A stretch of DNA of 64,000 bases. Origin: Cacajao melanocephalus (lineage: Eukaryota > Chordata > Mammalia > Primates > Pitheciidae). Positions within the stretch are counted from its first letter, which is position 1, and every line of letters starts with the position of its first letter. The DNA lies in NCBI GenBank assembly GCA_963573385.1, contig CAUYLG010034856.1, positions 1 to 64,000 of the forward strand. The letters are read 5' to 3'. Under the pieces are notes generated by a model. It was not told the origin of the DNA and did no database searches. It was given only the letters and a program-made list of their open reading frames with translations. This document shows positions 36,161 to 49,027 of the stretch, one piece after another. The position numbers and the translations under genes are program-made.

Positions 36161-38190
36161 CTGTCGTCATCCAACATCCATTTTTTTCTTTTATGCTTTC
36201 TGGATAAAAATTATTTTAAAACTCATTTTTTTCTCAATTGGAAGATATGTTTAATACATTATTCTTAATGGTTGAGCAAAACAACTACATATAATAGATT
36301 TTTTTCAAAACTAAATTATATAAATGAATGATTTTACACTCTTAATTATCTAAATCTTAGATTTTCATATGTGTGTTCATAAATCTCACAGAAATGGGAA
36401 TTGGTGTTTGCCTGATTCCTGTTTTGGTTTTTATTGACTTTATTCCTACGATAATTTGACCCAGTAAGCATGTGAATCACTGCAAATTCTTTTAAAGAAA
36501 CATTCAGCCAACATTATGACTGACCTAACTCAAAGAAGGTAGAGATAGTTTCATTTCTAGAGGGAAAACATCTGACAGTTTCCATTTGTAAAGTTTTCTT
36601 CTATACATGATTACATAATTCTCAGGACCGATCTTAGCACCTTCTGCAAATTGCTTCACAATCACTTACTGTAGTTACTAAATTTTACAGTACCAGCTCT
36701 TTACCAGTATAGAACTGAATTTTATTACAATGGGACTAAACTGCAGTGAATCATTGGGAGACCTCTTGTATGACAGGTACGTTCATATTATGGATACATC
36801 ATCTGTGTTTAACACTACCATAACTATGGTTTTAAACTTAGTTTATACAAAATAAGAAATTCTTGTTCTCATGCATGAGGTATATAGGCTTAAAAAAACA
36901 AAAAACTTCAGGCAGCAAAGATATGCTTCTATTAAATGTTCATTTAAGGCATAAATACAGAACTAGGGATCATAGGTAAACAATGAGGAAACAACCAATT
37001 AATTGCTGTTTAAGGGTTATCTATTACCTTTTTCCCCTTGACTCAATTTTTTAAACATAAACTTTTACAGTACAAAGACTTTAGAGAGTCTCAAAATAGA
37101 TACTTAATTTAAAGTTCCCTGTTTCCCCTGGAGAATAAAACCTATCAATAAACCACCTAGCATGGGGTAATTTAATTCTCTAAACTAGTTATTTAATGTT
37201 CAGCTATTTCATTTTTTAGTCTGCTATTTAATTTCAAAAAGTGAAGTTTATACTTTTTATGGATATGATCCGAAATGAATGTTTTGATGATTATGTCTTG
37301 CATTTTAAAAATGATTTCATTGAACATTTTCTCCATTATAAAAGTGAAATGTATTCATTATGATATATTTGAGAAAAATTTCTAACTTAGATAAAAGAAG
37401 AAGGAAGTCACTCATTCTTATTCCTCATAAATCACCACTTTTAAAATTTTGCTGTATTTTATTTCAGTCTTCGTCTAGTCATAGATTATATGTTGTTTTT
37501 TGATTCTGTTATATGTACAATTTTACCTTCACTTTTAAAAACTTAATGTTACCGTTTAAATATTTACGATGTTGTTTTAACTATTAATAACTTTATTTTA
37601 ATGGTTTATAGCATAAATCTTATGAAAATATATTTTTTACCTAATTTAATATCATGTTTGCTTAAAAAGGTATACAACCCTGTTGGACTATTAGATCAGG
37701 AGTTAGCATTTCCTGTAAAGAGTCATATTGTAAATATGTTGGGCTTTATGAGATATAACATTTGTCACAAATGTTCAATTCTGTTGTTGTAGTAAAAAGC
37801 AGGTATAGACAATGTATAAAGAAGCATGGGCCAGACATAACCCATAGGCCATACTTAATCAGCCCCTGTATTAGACTATTAGACAAACTCAGTAAATAGA
37901 ATTTGAGATATACATATTTATAAAGAAATAATTAGGCCTATTTTTTTCATTCAAGTGCTCATAAATATGTGTAGTGTTACATCATTGTGTCATGCACAAT
38001 TTGTGTATGTGTGTATATGCGCACCTCTCTCATAGGCATGAGTGCCCAATAAGTCATGCATAGGTGTGCATACACAGATGTTATTTGCATTTTATGGTAT
38101 CAAAGCTTAGTTAGAATTTTGACAGCTGTACTTCATTTCATAATTTATGGTTATATATTGTTCTTTCTTACTAATTGTAAAGTCAATTCA
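36161..38190. other. Mostly unassigned; possible L1M text at 37.29-37.58 kb
   Basis: About 37290-37580 (ctccattataaaagtgaaat, attttatttcagtcttcgtc) looks like the antisense 3' UTR of an old L1. The rest is AT-rich with no element I can name. A 63-residue frame at 37601-37792 has no domain. Confidence 0.45.
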
Positions 38191-38194
38191 TGGT

Positions 38195-38720
38195 CTTTGT
38201 CAGTATTTTAGAAAACAGTAAAGAAAGATAATATAAATTACATATATTCCTACTACTTACAAAAATTATTAACATTTTCTTGCATTTCCTTTCAGAATTT
38301 TTTATGAGTATACATTTGAATGCAGATTATTATATTAAAGAATTTGCATTCAACTATATCACTTACATATACTATATATACTGTTTCTAGTTCATTTCAA
38401 TAAAGAGCATTTCCCTATTACCTTTTAATACATTTCCTTAATATCTGCATTAATTATAACTTATGAATTTATCATAACTTATTTTATCATATCCTATGAT
38501 ATGATGTTTATAGTCCTTCTACTTTTCCTTTTTTCCCATTTCTGATTTCTTGAGAGGAAATTCCTATATATGAAACTACCATGGTTAATGGTGTGAAAGA
38601 TTAATGTCTTTTTAATATAGATTTCAGGCAGCCAACCACATCAGTGATGTTTAAAGTTGCCCATCTCACACCACTCTCAATATTATGAACTTGGAAGAAT
38701 CTATTATGTACTTTGCACAT
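38195..38720 (-). mobile_element. Old L1M 3' region, antisense
   Basis: Landmarks: cattttcttgcatttccttt, acttacatatactatatata, a 'ttcaataaagagcatttccc' block, and the late part with gcccatctcacaccactctc. Confidence 0.55.
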
Positions 38721-38784
38721 TTTTTCCTATTGGCTTCAGTGTTTTCTTTATTTTAATCACTTTTCTTCATATTAAAGATAATAA

Positions 38785-39746
38785 TTTTTTTTTGTATTTT
38801 TTAAAGGTAATCAGTTATTTAATTAGGTTCTTAAGACATTCAGAACACTGATTTGTGAGGATAAATTCCATTTGTCAGGTCAAACACAGATCAAAGGTAG
38901 CCCTGGAGCTGAGGAATAGATTAGATTTTTGGTAAAATTTGTGAGTCCACGGCTTTCTGATCAATCTTGCACTGCTCTGTAATCTCATATTTCTCTTTTT
39001 CTGTGTTGAAGATCTCACCTTCCTGGTATCTGGGCTTCTGCAACTGCTGCTTCTTGAAGTAAGCATCAGTAAGATGTTTTGGGATTTTTACATTGCTGAT
39101 ACCAATTTTGGTTGATACCAAATTTGGTTGATACCAAAATTGATATCAAATTTCTGGTGTGTTCTTTGTAAAGGAACTCCATTAAGAACCAGAGGTCCAG
39201 TCACAAGTAACAAGCCACTAGCCAGCTGCTTCAGAAAAACCACCCTCTTGCCCTGTGGCATCCAGTGAGGATGATCAGCATGGTCCTGGGGGTAATGCTG
39301 GCTCATAGTTTTCCCACATACTGACTGAAGGGTTTTTTGCCATGGCTCAGCAGCTTTCGAGGCACATCTTCAGTAGGATAATATCTAGGCATTTTGTGAA
39401 GTTTAACCACCCAGGTACCACAATTCTTGTCACCACCAACTGGTTTTGTAACAGTTGCAAGACAAGACCTTCTCCTTTTTCTTTTCAACCTTGGATTTAG
39501 TAGCTGAGTACTTCCTCTTGTATATGGCCTTTATGGAATACATGGTAGACTGAGAATACCTGCCAATTCCTCTGACAAGGACAGGATTGCAGCTGCAATG
39601 GGGCTTCCCCTTCTTGGGCTTTTTAGCCTTGAGGTTACCCTTTTTCACCTTGCCACCAGCATTGGCCTTCTTGGCTTCGAGTTTCTTCACTTTAGTATCT
39701 GGCTTCTCAACTTTTTCACCTACCATCTTGCAAGATGGGAAAGAGC
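38785..39746 (-). pseudogene. RPL6 pseudogene: Processed pseudogene of ribosomal protein L6
   Basis: Minus-strand RPL6 without introns: 5' leader ctctttcccatcttgcaag, ATG at 39726, lysine-rich N terminus ([28 protein letters not shown]), [61 protein letters not shown], then a terminal stop at 38840-38842, 3' UTR and A-rich tail (T-rich at 38786-38806). It is flanked by taaagataataa (38773-38784) and taaagatattaa (39747-39758), an 11/12 target duplication. It spans the whole 288-codon gene but has frameshifts near residues ~85 and ~145 and an internal insertion near ~200, so no L6 protein can be made. RPL6 normally belongs to the 60S ribosomal subunit. Confidence 0.97.
39095..39150 (-). repeat. 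Local tandem expansion inside the RPL6 pseudogene
   Basis: The word ttggttgatacca occurs twice with a 16-17-bp period, followed by a third diverged copy (aaattgatatc). The parental gene has a single 'tcaaccaaaat' at this point. It adds codons between THQKF and ISNVKIPKH and is a replication-slippage change after insertion or in the copied RNA. Confidence 0.8.
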
Positions 39747-39759
39747 TAAAGATATTAAA

Positions 39760-40495
39760 TCTTTATCCATTATCTTTGATGCAAATATGTTTCTGTCTTT
39801 TGTGATTTATAACTTCATTTTTATGAATTAAAAAAAGCTAATACATTTATGATTATTTTTCTAGATCAAAACTGAAAATTGTGTTATGTCACTTTTTTAT
39901 AAAAGATGTTTTTACTCAGATAACTTTGACTAATAGTTTGACTTCCATTTCACAAAACCATAAATAATAAAACTTTATTTTCAGACTCTAGTGTATTCAC
40001 CAAAATATTTTATTTGATTCCATATTGCATGCTTTTTTCATAACATAATAATCATGTACACTGATATATAATTTTTTAAATATTTTTATCCATAATCTTA
40101 TATAATCACTCTAAACCTTGTGCTTTTTTTTCCTAAAGGTTGAAGAAATAGAGGTATTATAAGGTCAAGTGGTTTTCTGAGGACTAGCTGAATATGTAAT
40201 GGCAATGTCAAGGTTAGAACCTGAAGTTTGTCTACTCTAACCAGAAAAAGAATATTAAAGTTATTTGTTTGTGTTAAATTTTTCCAGAATTGTTTTTCAA
40301 AAAGGTAGCAATTTGATAAACTATTGTTCTTTTTTTTGATTTTCGATGGATGAGGGAAAAAATTGGATGACATTATAAAAAATAAGATTAAGTCAGATTG
40401 GAGGTTTGAAGAGAAAAAGCATGTTGCCATATACCATCAAGAGATGAGACATACATTTTGTAGCCAGCGTGGAGCACTAAAAATGATCCTTCACC
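39760..40495. other. Unassigned
   Basis: No named element. A 110-residue minus frame at 40098-40430 has no domain and reads AT-rich DNA. Confidence 0.5.
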
Positions 40496-40499
40496 TGCA

Positions 40500-40875
40500 C
40501 TTAAAAGCCACACAGTTTACCGTGGCTCAGTGAGCCAGACATGATCTGGCTTCTATCTGTCTCTCTAACCTCATTTGTTTAACTTTCCTGCTCTTTGTGC
40601 TTCAAGGATCCTGGGCTGGCCTCCAATCTATTGCAAGAAAATGTCAGGTTATTTCCATGTCAGAGACACTGCATATTGTATTTCTCCTACCTGGAGACTC
40701 TGCCCTTTGGCCTCTGAATGTCTGGGTTTTATTTAATTCTTAGATCTAAGTTGTGCCTCTCGAGTCCCTGGTCCCTATTTAAGGGAGCCTTTCCTCCATT
40801 TATTCACTGTCACATTACTCTGTTTATTTCCTACACAGCAATTTCCATAACCAGCATATAAGGGACCATGTTCAC
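40500..40875 (+). mobile_element. L2 LINE 3' part
   Basis: Sense L2 order: ccagacatgatctggcttct, tctctctaacctcatttg, gtgcttcaaggatcctgggc, tacctggagactctgccctt, agatctaagttgtgcctctc, tttcctccatttattcactg and ttactctgtttatttc. Confidence 0.72.
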
Positions 40876-40889
40876 TTCTTCAAGGAGAC

Positions 40890-41060
40890 AAGAGTGTATA
40901 GTTCATAGCCAGACAACCTAGATCAAATTCTACTTTGCTACTATGGTTGCATGACATTCGGCGAGTCTCTTGGTCTCTCTGGTCTCAGTTTCCTCATGTA
41001 TAAAATGTCCTTAATGAAATACTCTTACAGGAAATAGAACTACATGCTGTATACAGTTTT
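40890..41060 (+). mobile_element. MIR SINE
   Basis: Sense MIR: agtgtatagttcatagccag, agatcaaattctactttgct, tggttgcatgacattcggc, and gtctcagtttcctcatgtat followed by aaaatg. Confidence 0.78.
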
Positions 41061-41469
41061 TTCATTATTGTTAGTGCAGGTCTGTGGAATAATGGGAGGA
41101 TACAGGAAATATTATTCCATTTTACATCAAATAAGGCATTAATTGTTGTAATACTTTTTACTTATTTTGTTTTGTTTTCTAAACATAGAGATCTTAGGAT
41201 TCCTAGGAGGTCTCCTGTTTCCCAGCTTTGTGCCCTTGATCCTGAATCTGTTTCTGGCTTCTCTGCCCTCTTTTGTATTAATAGCAAAACTCTAGAGCAC
41301 TGTGTATGCTCCCTGTTACCTCCCTTTATGTCTTGATCCCATTTCAATAGCATTTTCTTTCCTACCACTCCATTGAAATGCTTTAGTTGACACTGCAGTC
41401 CAGCAGTCTCCCATCTCATGAACCCATGTCATTTCTCATTTTTCATTTACTTTACATGTCAAATAAATT
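41061..41469. other. Unassigned
   Basis: Pyrimidine-rich with no recognised element. It may be more of the neighbouring L2. Confidence 0.45.
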
Positions 41470-42720
41470 GGACACTTTGATCACTCTGTCCTAATTTAAC
41501 AATTTTTCTGCCTAGCTCCTGGAACACATATTTTCCTGCTTTTCCTCCTGTCTCACCAGTAGTTTCTTCTCAATTTTTATTACTGGCTTCTCATTCCCAT
41601 AACCGTAAATGCTGGCATATCTCCTTCCAGACTAAACCTTTGATCCCTTCTATATCTGCACTCTTACTAGGCGATTTGCTTATCATATGTACCAAAATAC
41701 CATCTGTATACACTGGCAACCTCCAAATTAGTACTTCCAGCCCAAACCTCTACACTAATGCCACATTCTTGACATTTGCCTCTTTGGCACTCTAATAGGG
41801 CAACTAATAGAATTCTCAAACTCAGCATATGGAAAACTTTGTTCCTGATCTCACTCTTCTCCCACATGAGCACCACCATCAGCTATCCCCCTGTCAGTTG
41901 TTAGCACCTCTTCAGTAGCTCAGACTAAAAATCTTAAAATTATCCTTGACTCTTCTCTTTTTTCCCATAGCTCACATCTCATCTTTTAGTAAATCTGTTG
42001 GTTATATCTTAAAATATAGAGAGAGTTTAACCACTTCTCACCCCTCTTTGTTGCTACCCCTCTGGTATAAGCCACACCATTTCTCACCTGAATTGTTTCA
42101 GTAGTCTCTTGTATCATCTCCCTGACTCCACCCTTCTCCCAAATCTATTCTTTATATAGCAGCCAAAGCAGTTTTTTTTACAAGTCATAAATCAGATTAT
42201 GTCATTCTCCTTCTCTCGGCTTTCTAGTGGAGTCCTGTTATATTTAAAGTAATATTTTAAATCTTTACAATGGACATTGAGATTCTACTTGTCTAGCTCC
42301 TGTTTACTTGACTGAGCTCACTTCCTATCAATCTGCCATGCCTATTTCTTCCTGGATCCTGAAAGCCAATCCACTCTCTGTGACACTGATCTCTACTTGG
42401 AATTCTCTTCCTTTAGATACTTGCAGGGCTTGCTCCCTCGTTTAAGCAGGTCTCTGACCAAATGTTGCTTCTCAAACAGATTCTACCTCTCTATTGCTCA
42501 GTGTTAACTAAAATAGCACTCACATCTTTTTTTGTCTCTTCTCTAAAACTGTGTTTGTTATTACACTTATATATTACATATTTTGTTTATCTCTTTTTTG
42601 TCTGTTTCCCTCACTAGCATGTAAGTTGTATGAAGGCATATGCTTTCTGTAACTCCCTAGCTCCTAAGATCAGTGCTTGGCAGCCAGTAAGTGCTCACTA
42701 AACATCTTCTAAAGGTAAAA
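41470..42720 (+). mobile_element. Long L2 LINE copy, sense
   Basis: A run of L2 reverse-transcriptase and 3' UTR text in the correct order: ccagcccaaacctctacact, tagaattctcaaactcagca, gctcagactaaaaatct, tccttgactcttctctttt, aatctgttggttatatctt, accacttctcacccctcttt, cagcagccaaagcagtt, aatcagattatgtcattctc, tggaattctcttcctttaga, tgcagggcttgctccctcg, ctagcatgtaagttgtatga, and a 3' end cagtgcttggcagccagtaa. Translation of the middle resembles L2/CR1-type RT but is broken. Confidence 0.82.
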
Positions 42721-43795
42721 ATGAATGATCTTTTTACAGTATATACATGCTGTTAGAATAGTTCCTTAAATAAAATGTTAATCCTCTTTTGTGCTGGATT
42801 GTACTGAATGATCCACTTTCTTTGATGTTTGATGTTAAAGTGAGGCCACGAAACAGCTATTAAAAAATTTGAGAATTAAGGATCGAAGAGAATCCAAATG
42901 CTCAATTGACTTAGCTACCACCTTACCCTGTAGCCTGCCTCGCACTGAGGCAATCATCCATCTTTATTGAATGCTTGTCTAATTTTTACAACTCTTTCAG
43001 CCGTTCACAACCTTGATGGGAAACCTTTTCCAATATTTAATTATTCTTTCAATTGAATATCTATTTTTAAAAAAAAATCAAGTCAGATTTAATCATACCA
43101 GTTTAAGCTCATTTCTTTTGTAGATCTTCTGGGGAAATAGAAAATTACTTCTGCGTACAATCTGCTTAGGTAGATTAGCCTGCATATTCATTACAAGGGT
43201 AAATAATAGGGGCACTAATGCTTGTTCTATGTAGCTGAATGGATAGCATGTGAACAAGAAAGAATTTTTTAGGCATTTCAAGTACTTTAGGGTTTTTATC
43301 ATGAGTCTGTTTTCATCCATTTATTTTTGTTGTTTGGCTGTAAATACTGTTTCATTTCTTCTACCAAACACAGACACCAACATTCACATAGCAAATGAGC
43401 AATGGTAACTTTAAAATATTAATCCCTAGGTCTTGAATGCCAAAGTAATAATTACTTCATCTCAGTGACATGTTATAATTTTAAATAATAGCTCTGCTGT
43501 TTGGTAATGGGCATAAATCTCAGCATAAATCTGTTTGAGGGTGGATTGGGATGGAGGTGGCAGGGGAAAAGGAAAGGGGATAGAGCAGAAAGGATACTGT
43601 CAAGAAATTAAATGAAGGATGGGACTTCTTTAATAATGTAGTGTTTTGTTTTTTCATAATGTGTTAGAGTAACCCAGATGATCAACCACCAGGTGTGAAG
43701 ATTGCACCGGCTGTGGTGAGTAGGACTACAGCATTAGAGCCTTTGGATGGCATTATTAGAGCCAGTCACAAAGGCATATTTCCAAGATAGGAAAG
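42721..43795. other. Unassigned
   Basis: No named element or exon. A slightly richer patch at 43530-43600 (gatggaggtggcaggggaa) has no gene-like context. Confidence 0.5.
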
Positions 43796-43799
43796 TCTG

Positions 43800-44480
43800 A
43801 TTCAGTTATTTCTTTCTTTAAGTAGTACACAGCTTACTTCTGAGCATAAAAATAATATATATTGTTCTAAAAAGTTTAAAAAGAATGTAAAACACTGTGA
43901 TGCCAACAACTAGATAGAATCATTATTAATATTTCTGCACGTTCTTCCTTTCTTCTATCTTCCATGCATATTTTAATATGTTTCTGAGAGTCTAGTGTTA
44001 ACTATACTCTATGCATCATAACTTTTAACTGTTATGATAATATATGCCCATTCCTTACAAACATCTAATTTCAATAATCACGTAATAATATCTCAAAATT
44101 TATTAAGGTATTATAATTTACTAAGCCATTTACTTATTGTGAATATCAATGTTTTTGTGTGTGTGTTTTTTTTTTTTTTGCACAAAACATTTAAATTATT
44201 TTTTGGATAAGTTCATTTTTGCAAAGAAGAATTTGAGGTCAAATGTTCTGAAAACTTAGTAGTGGTTGTTTTGGTCCTGTGCATTCCTCATAATTTTATT
44301 TTAAATTGCTAAGTTGAATATGTAAATTGCTAATTGGATCTCATTGTTATTTTAATTTGTATGTCTTTGCCACAGCTGATGTTGAACATTTTCTCCTGTT
44401 TCTTAGCCACTTACGTTTCTTCTTTGAGGACTTTTGTCATATAATATTTTAATTTGTCTATTGGGATGCTAGCATATGAA
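43800..44480 (-). mobile_element. Old L1M 3' region, antisense
   Basis: It resembles antisense L1M 3' UTR and late ORF2, including attattaatatttctgcacg, aatttgaggtcaaatgttct, taattggatctcattgttat and gatgttgaacattttctcct. A T run at ~44168-44180 lies inside. Confidence 0.6.
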
Positions 44481-45184
44481 TTTTTCCATAAATAGTTTCT
44501 GCCCTCAGGACAAAATAGTCAGGTTCACCAGCCATTTATCTTTTGTGCTGCTTGGTTTAACTTACTGCTATAGCATAATAAAGAAGTGTTCGAGACCACT
44601 GTACCACATGATGTCTTAGAAAATATTATTTATTTACACCCTATCCAAACATTTGCTAAATAAAATACAAGAATTATTTTATTTATAGGGAATACTGTTG
44701 TACATAGACTTATTTTCTGTATTTTTGGTTTGTTGCTTTAAATCAAGTAAATCAAGTAAAATGTTTTTCTCTATCCACACTTTCATATATTTCTCTACTT
44801 CACTCTGTTCTCACCTACAAACACACTTACACATACATACATACACACACACACATTCACTCACTATCATTCATTAGCTTCTCTTAGTTTTTTGAAAAGG
44901 AAAAAAAACATTCATACTCACATATGTGTTGTGCTTATGTATAAACTATGCATGTTGAGTGCTTATTTTTAAAGAAAATGTAAGAGTTTGTTTCATGTTT
45001 TGTTTTTTTTATTGCTAGTAAATAAAACTACAATTGAGTTTTGTATATTGTGTTTATATCCTGTTTTACAGCTTTTTAGAGTTTTCTACTTAGTGGTAGA
45101 AAACATGTCTGCATATGGAGAAAGACAGTTTTATGTCATCTTTTTTCATCTAAATGTCTTTAATTTTTCCACTTGAGCCATTCA
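44481..45184. other. Unassigned; (CA)n-rich patch at 44815-44860
   Basis: A short CA/CATA microsatellite lies near 44821-44857. Otherwise unrecognised. Confidence 0.5.
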
Positions 45185-46345
45185 CTAGCTAGGTTCTCCA
45201 GTTTAATATCCACTGTAAGAATGATCATCTTTGCATTTGTCTTTCACCATTACATTATCTGTAGGTTTCTCATATATCTTTTTTATTTCTACTTATTTAT
45301 ATTCCTAGTTTTCTGAGAGTTTTTTTTATCATAAGTGAGTATTGACACATCAAATACTTTTTAAAATCTATTAATAGTTTGACTTTTCTTTCTACTAATA
45401 TGGCATATTATTTTTATATTGAATTTTAGATAATTTGATATTTGGATATTTGATTCAACCTTGCATTACAGTGGTAAACCCCAATTGTCATGATCAATTA
45501 TACTTTTTTATCTTGCTGTATTTACTTACTAAATTTTGCTATGAATTTTTGTGTCCCTGATGTTGAGGGATATTGGTCTGTAGTTTTCTTATGATGTCTC
45601 TATCATCATACATGTAACTACCTATTGTTTTTGTACTATTTTTAACCACTCTCGTGGGACATTATTATTGTTGTGCTTGATAGGCATTGTTTAGATTCCC
45701 GTACAGTTTAACAATTTATTTGCTCACTCTTCCTTTTTACATTTCAGTCCTTTCCTTTGCAACCATGTTTCTTCCTCCTGGAGTATATCCTTTAAAAGGT
45801 CTTGTGGTGAGGTATTTCAGTGACAGTATACTTTCAATTTGTTGTTTGCCTAGAAATGTCACTCTTTGAATTGTTCAGACAGATGTACTATTCAAGGGTA
45901 ATGGGGTTTTTTTTCCCCTCAGCCCTTTGAAAATGATATTCCACTGTCTTCTGAACTCGATTGTTGCTGTTGAAAAGTGTGTTTTATGATAATTATTCAT
46001 TTTTGGTAATTTGCCATTTTATTAATGTATTTTCTTTGTCTCTGACCTTTTACTATTTAATTACAACATATATATGGTGTATTTCTTTTTATTAATCTTG
46101 TTCAAAGCTTGTTTCTGAAGATATGTGTCTTTCATCAATTCTGGACCATTTTTAGCCCTTATCTCTGAAGACATTGCTTTCTTCCATCCTCTCTTTTTTT
46201 TCCTTCTGGAATCTCACTTGATGTGGGTTGGGCCTACATATTCTGTCATCTATATCTCCTAACTTCTTTTTTTATGTTTCGTATCTTTGTTTCTCTTCTT
46301 TTGTATATAGTAGGTAATTTCTTCAGATCTGTCATCTAGTTCAAT
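45185..46345 (-). mobile_element. Old L1M ORF2 to ORF1/5' fragment, antisense
   Basis: The first part is antisense ORF2 reverse transcriptase (a gttgagggatattggtctgt block, tagttttcttatgatgtctc). The second part, 45870-46340, matches the upstream L1M region (gatattccactgtcttctga, tgttgctgttgaaaagtgtg, tttcatcaattctggacc, tttcttcagatctgtcatct). It includes parts of an old element that are usually lost by 5' truncation, with internal deletion between them. Confidence 0.7.
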
Positions 46346-46834
46346 TAATGTTTTTTTTTAGCGGAAAGAGGGAATACAGGCAAGACATTGAAACTTTTGC
46401 GGGTTAGAGAATGGAAGGTAATTTGTTCACGGTTTGCCCTGTTTTTATGTAAAATATACTAGCTGGAAATATTTGTATGGGTGGGCATTTTTAATGGAGA
46501 AACCTTTGTTAGCTATGGAAAATCAAAAATATTATTCTAAATTAAGATGTTTTAAATACAATGAGTATCACAAGGAATGGATCAAAAAGAGATCCTAAGA
46601 TAGTAATTGAGCTGACTCATAAGCTACCAGCCACTGCCTGCCAAGCAACTATGACTGTAAACATGAAGAGAAAGTACATAGATATGTACATATTTATATG
46701 CAGGGGAGGGGGATACAGCTACCATTAAATTATGTGATCTTAGGTAAATTTGTGAAGTGGTGTTAGTATCACTTTTCCTACAACTTTCTTACAATTAATC
46801 AAACCTGGACCAGCAAATATGTGGGAGAAGGAAA
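46346..46834. other. Unassigned
   Basis: No recognised element. Confidence 0.5.
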
Positions 46835-47050
46835 CCAATATTTATTAAGCATTTGTGATATTCTACATTAGGCATTACTTATTCTTACAATGGTACTGAA
46901 GTTAAGATTTTGTTATCTTCATTTAAAAAAAACAGAAAGTCATCTTGGAGGACTGTAACCACTAAGGTGTACAAAGCTAGTAGTTGGCAGATCCAGACTC
47001 AAACCCAAGACTGACTCCTAGGACCATGATCTTGCACAAAGCCATGCTGT
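46835..47050 (-). mobile_element. MIR SINE, antisense
   Basis: Antisense MIR: ggcattacttattcttacaa, gttatcttcatttaaaaaaa, aacagaaagtcatcttggag, aaagctagtagttggcagat, ccagactcaaacccaagact and gactcctaggaccatg. Confidence 0.78.
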
Positions 47051-47886
47051 TTTATCAGAAGTTCCATTCCCTTGATGAAGCTAAGTCATTAAGGGAACAC
47101 ATGAAAAAGGATTATCTTAGAATAAGTCACTGGAAAGTGTAAAGAATCAAAACAGTAAATCATGGAGTTATACATTTTTTTTTTAATAGAAGAGACTTCC
47201 ATTTATGGTGGGGATGAGTTTGCAGTAAGGTCACACAGCATGGCTGAAGAGATGGAACTGTGTACAACTTTAGGGAGCTCATGAAAGTGGTAACTCTGGA
47301 GTTGTTCAGTGGGTAGTCTATACAGTATTACCAGCCTATCATGGGAAAGGCATGGCCATCTGGTCTTCCTAGTTCTGAGATGCCACCTGCAATGTAATTT
47401 CAGGAATATCTCAGATGTGGGGATACTTCATCTTAGGGAAAAATCAAGCTTGGTCAGCTAACAGAGTTAATCTGACTGCTTCAGTGTTATACTGGCAGGC
47501 CTTGCAGAAAGAGGCAGCTCAGTCTTTTGAATTTGTTGTCTGGGAAGAAGGCAAAAAGCAGAAAAACAGTCAGAAAGCATAGGCTTAAGAAGGAGAGTCA
47601 TGCCATGTCAACCCCCTAAATTTAACAGATGCTGTGTTAATTCCCAGGAATAAATGGCTGGCATTAATTGCATTTTCAAAGTAATAATATTAGAAAAGTT
47701 TTCATCTGCATTAAAAAAAAATGTGGTTTTCATCATTTCTATTGACCAACTCTTGTTATATATAAATCAATAATAAGAGCCATTATGAGTCAAACTCTAT
47801 TCTGTATTTAAATAGTATACAAGGTCAAAAGGTTCCATTTCAAAAGTGTCTTACTCAACAAAATTTGTTGTTTAGTGTAGCAATAC
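47051..47886. other. Unassigned
   Basis: No recognised element or exon. Confidence 0.5.
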
Positions 47887-47899
47887 TGCAATTAGATGT

Positions 47900-48202
47900 G
47901 TTTTGTTGTTGTTGTTTTGTTGTCGTTTTTGAGACAGAGTATCACTCTGTCACTGAGGCTGGAGTACAGTGGTATAATCATGGCTCACTGCAACCTCTGC
48001 CTTCCAGGTTCAAGCAATTCTCATGCCTCAGCCTCCTGAATAGCTAGGATTTCAGGCGTGTGCCACCATGGCTGGCTAATTTTTGTACTTTTAGTAGAGA
48101 CGTGATTCCACCATGTCGGTCAGACTGGTCTCAGACTCTTGGCCTAAAGTGATCGTCTGCCTCAGCCTCCAGGATTGTAGGCATGAGTCACCACACCCAG
48201 CC
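47900..48202 (-). mobile_element. Alu element, minus strand, with target duplication
   Basis: An antisense Alu with a GTT-rich degenerate tail (47901-47925), then gagacagagtatcactctgt to caccacacccagcc. The flanks tgcaattagatgt (47887-47899) and tgcaattagatat (48209-48221) form the target duplication. Confidence 0.96.
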
Positions 48203-48264
48203 AAGCATTGCAATTAGATATTTCAGTTCATGCCAGATACACACTTTCTTAAACATTAGCCAGT

Positions 48265-48372
48265 AAGAAAGAGAAATAACAAGAACAGGAAATAAAGAAA
48301 CAAGGGAAGCAGAGAGGCAGAGAGGGAAGGAAGAGGGAATAAAGGAAAGAGAAAGACATGGAGATAAAGAAT
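48265..48372 (+). repeat. Polypurine (GA-rich) tract
   Basis: About 100 bases, mostly A and G on the plus strand (gaggcagagagggaaggaag and similar). Low-complexity sequence able to adopt triplex structure in principle; no function is implied. Confidence 0.85.
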
Positions 48373-49022
48373 TCTTAACTCACATGGAAGTAACTGAGGC
48401 ATTGTTAGTTACAAAAGACAATTTCTTTTTATAACGCAGACTAGGAAACATTTTATTTGTCCTAAAATGGCAAGTGTGCAAAAAGAAAGATAAATAAACA
48501 GTCTCATTCATCACTGCTCTGTAACTTCTTTTAATCTGTATTTGAAGCCTCACTGCCCTTTCCTTCCTGCTCTCCTATTTGCCATCCTTTAACCAAAGCA
48601 ATTCTTGTGTTAGAGATAAAGACATGTTTATGTGTTGAGAAGAGAGAGAAGAGAAAGGAAAATGTGAAAGAAAAGCGGAAAACATTTCTGATCCCTTAGG
48701 ATTTGTCCCCCTAAAGACTCCAGGAGAGGTAAAAGTCCCATAGTAACCAATGCACCCAGGCCCTTCCACTCTGCTGCTCAGACATGGAGAAGGAAACGGA
48801 CATTCTGCCAGTTGGTGGGGGAACATACTGACTAAGGAACTAGAAACCAACCCACCAAGTTGCAGAAAAAAATTAAAATTATAGCTGCCCTTCCACTCTA
48901 ACACTCTGAAACTCTCTTTTGGAATGTAAACTTCATCTGGTTACTTCTTGCCCAACATTGACTTCTGAAAGCCTACTAAAAGTCCCAGATCCCTGGGCCA
49001 GCTAACTCTGAGGCCTAACATG
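48373..49022. other. Unassigned
   Basis: No recognised element. The 109-residue minus frame at 48575-48904 has no known domain and no splice or promoter context I can support. Confidence 0.5.
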
Positions 49023-49027
49023 GTGAT

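Noticed and set aside
38840..39726. Functional RPL6 gene
   Set aside because: Intronless, frameshifted, with an A-rich tail and flanking target duplication.
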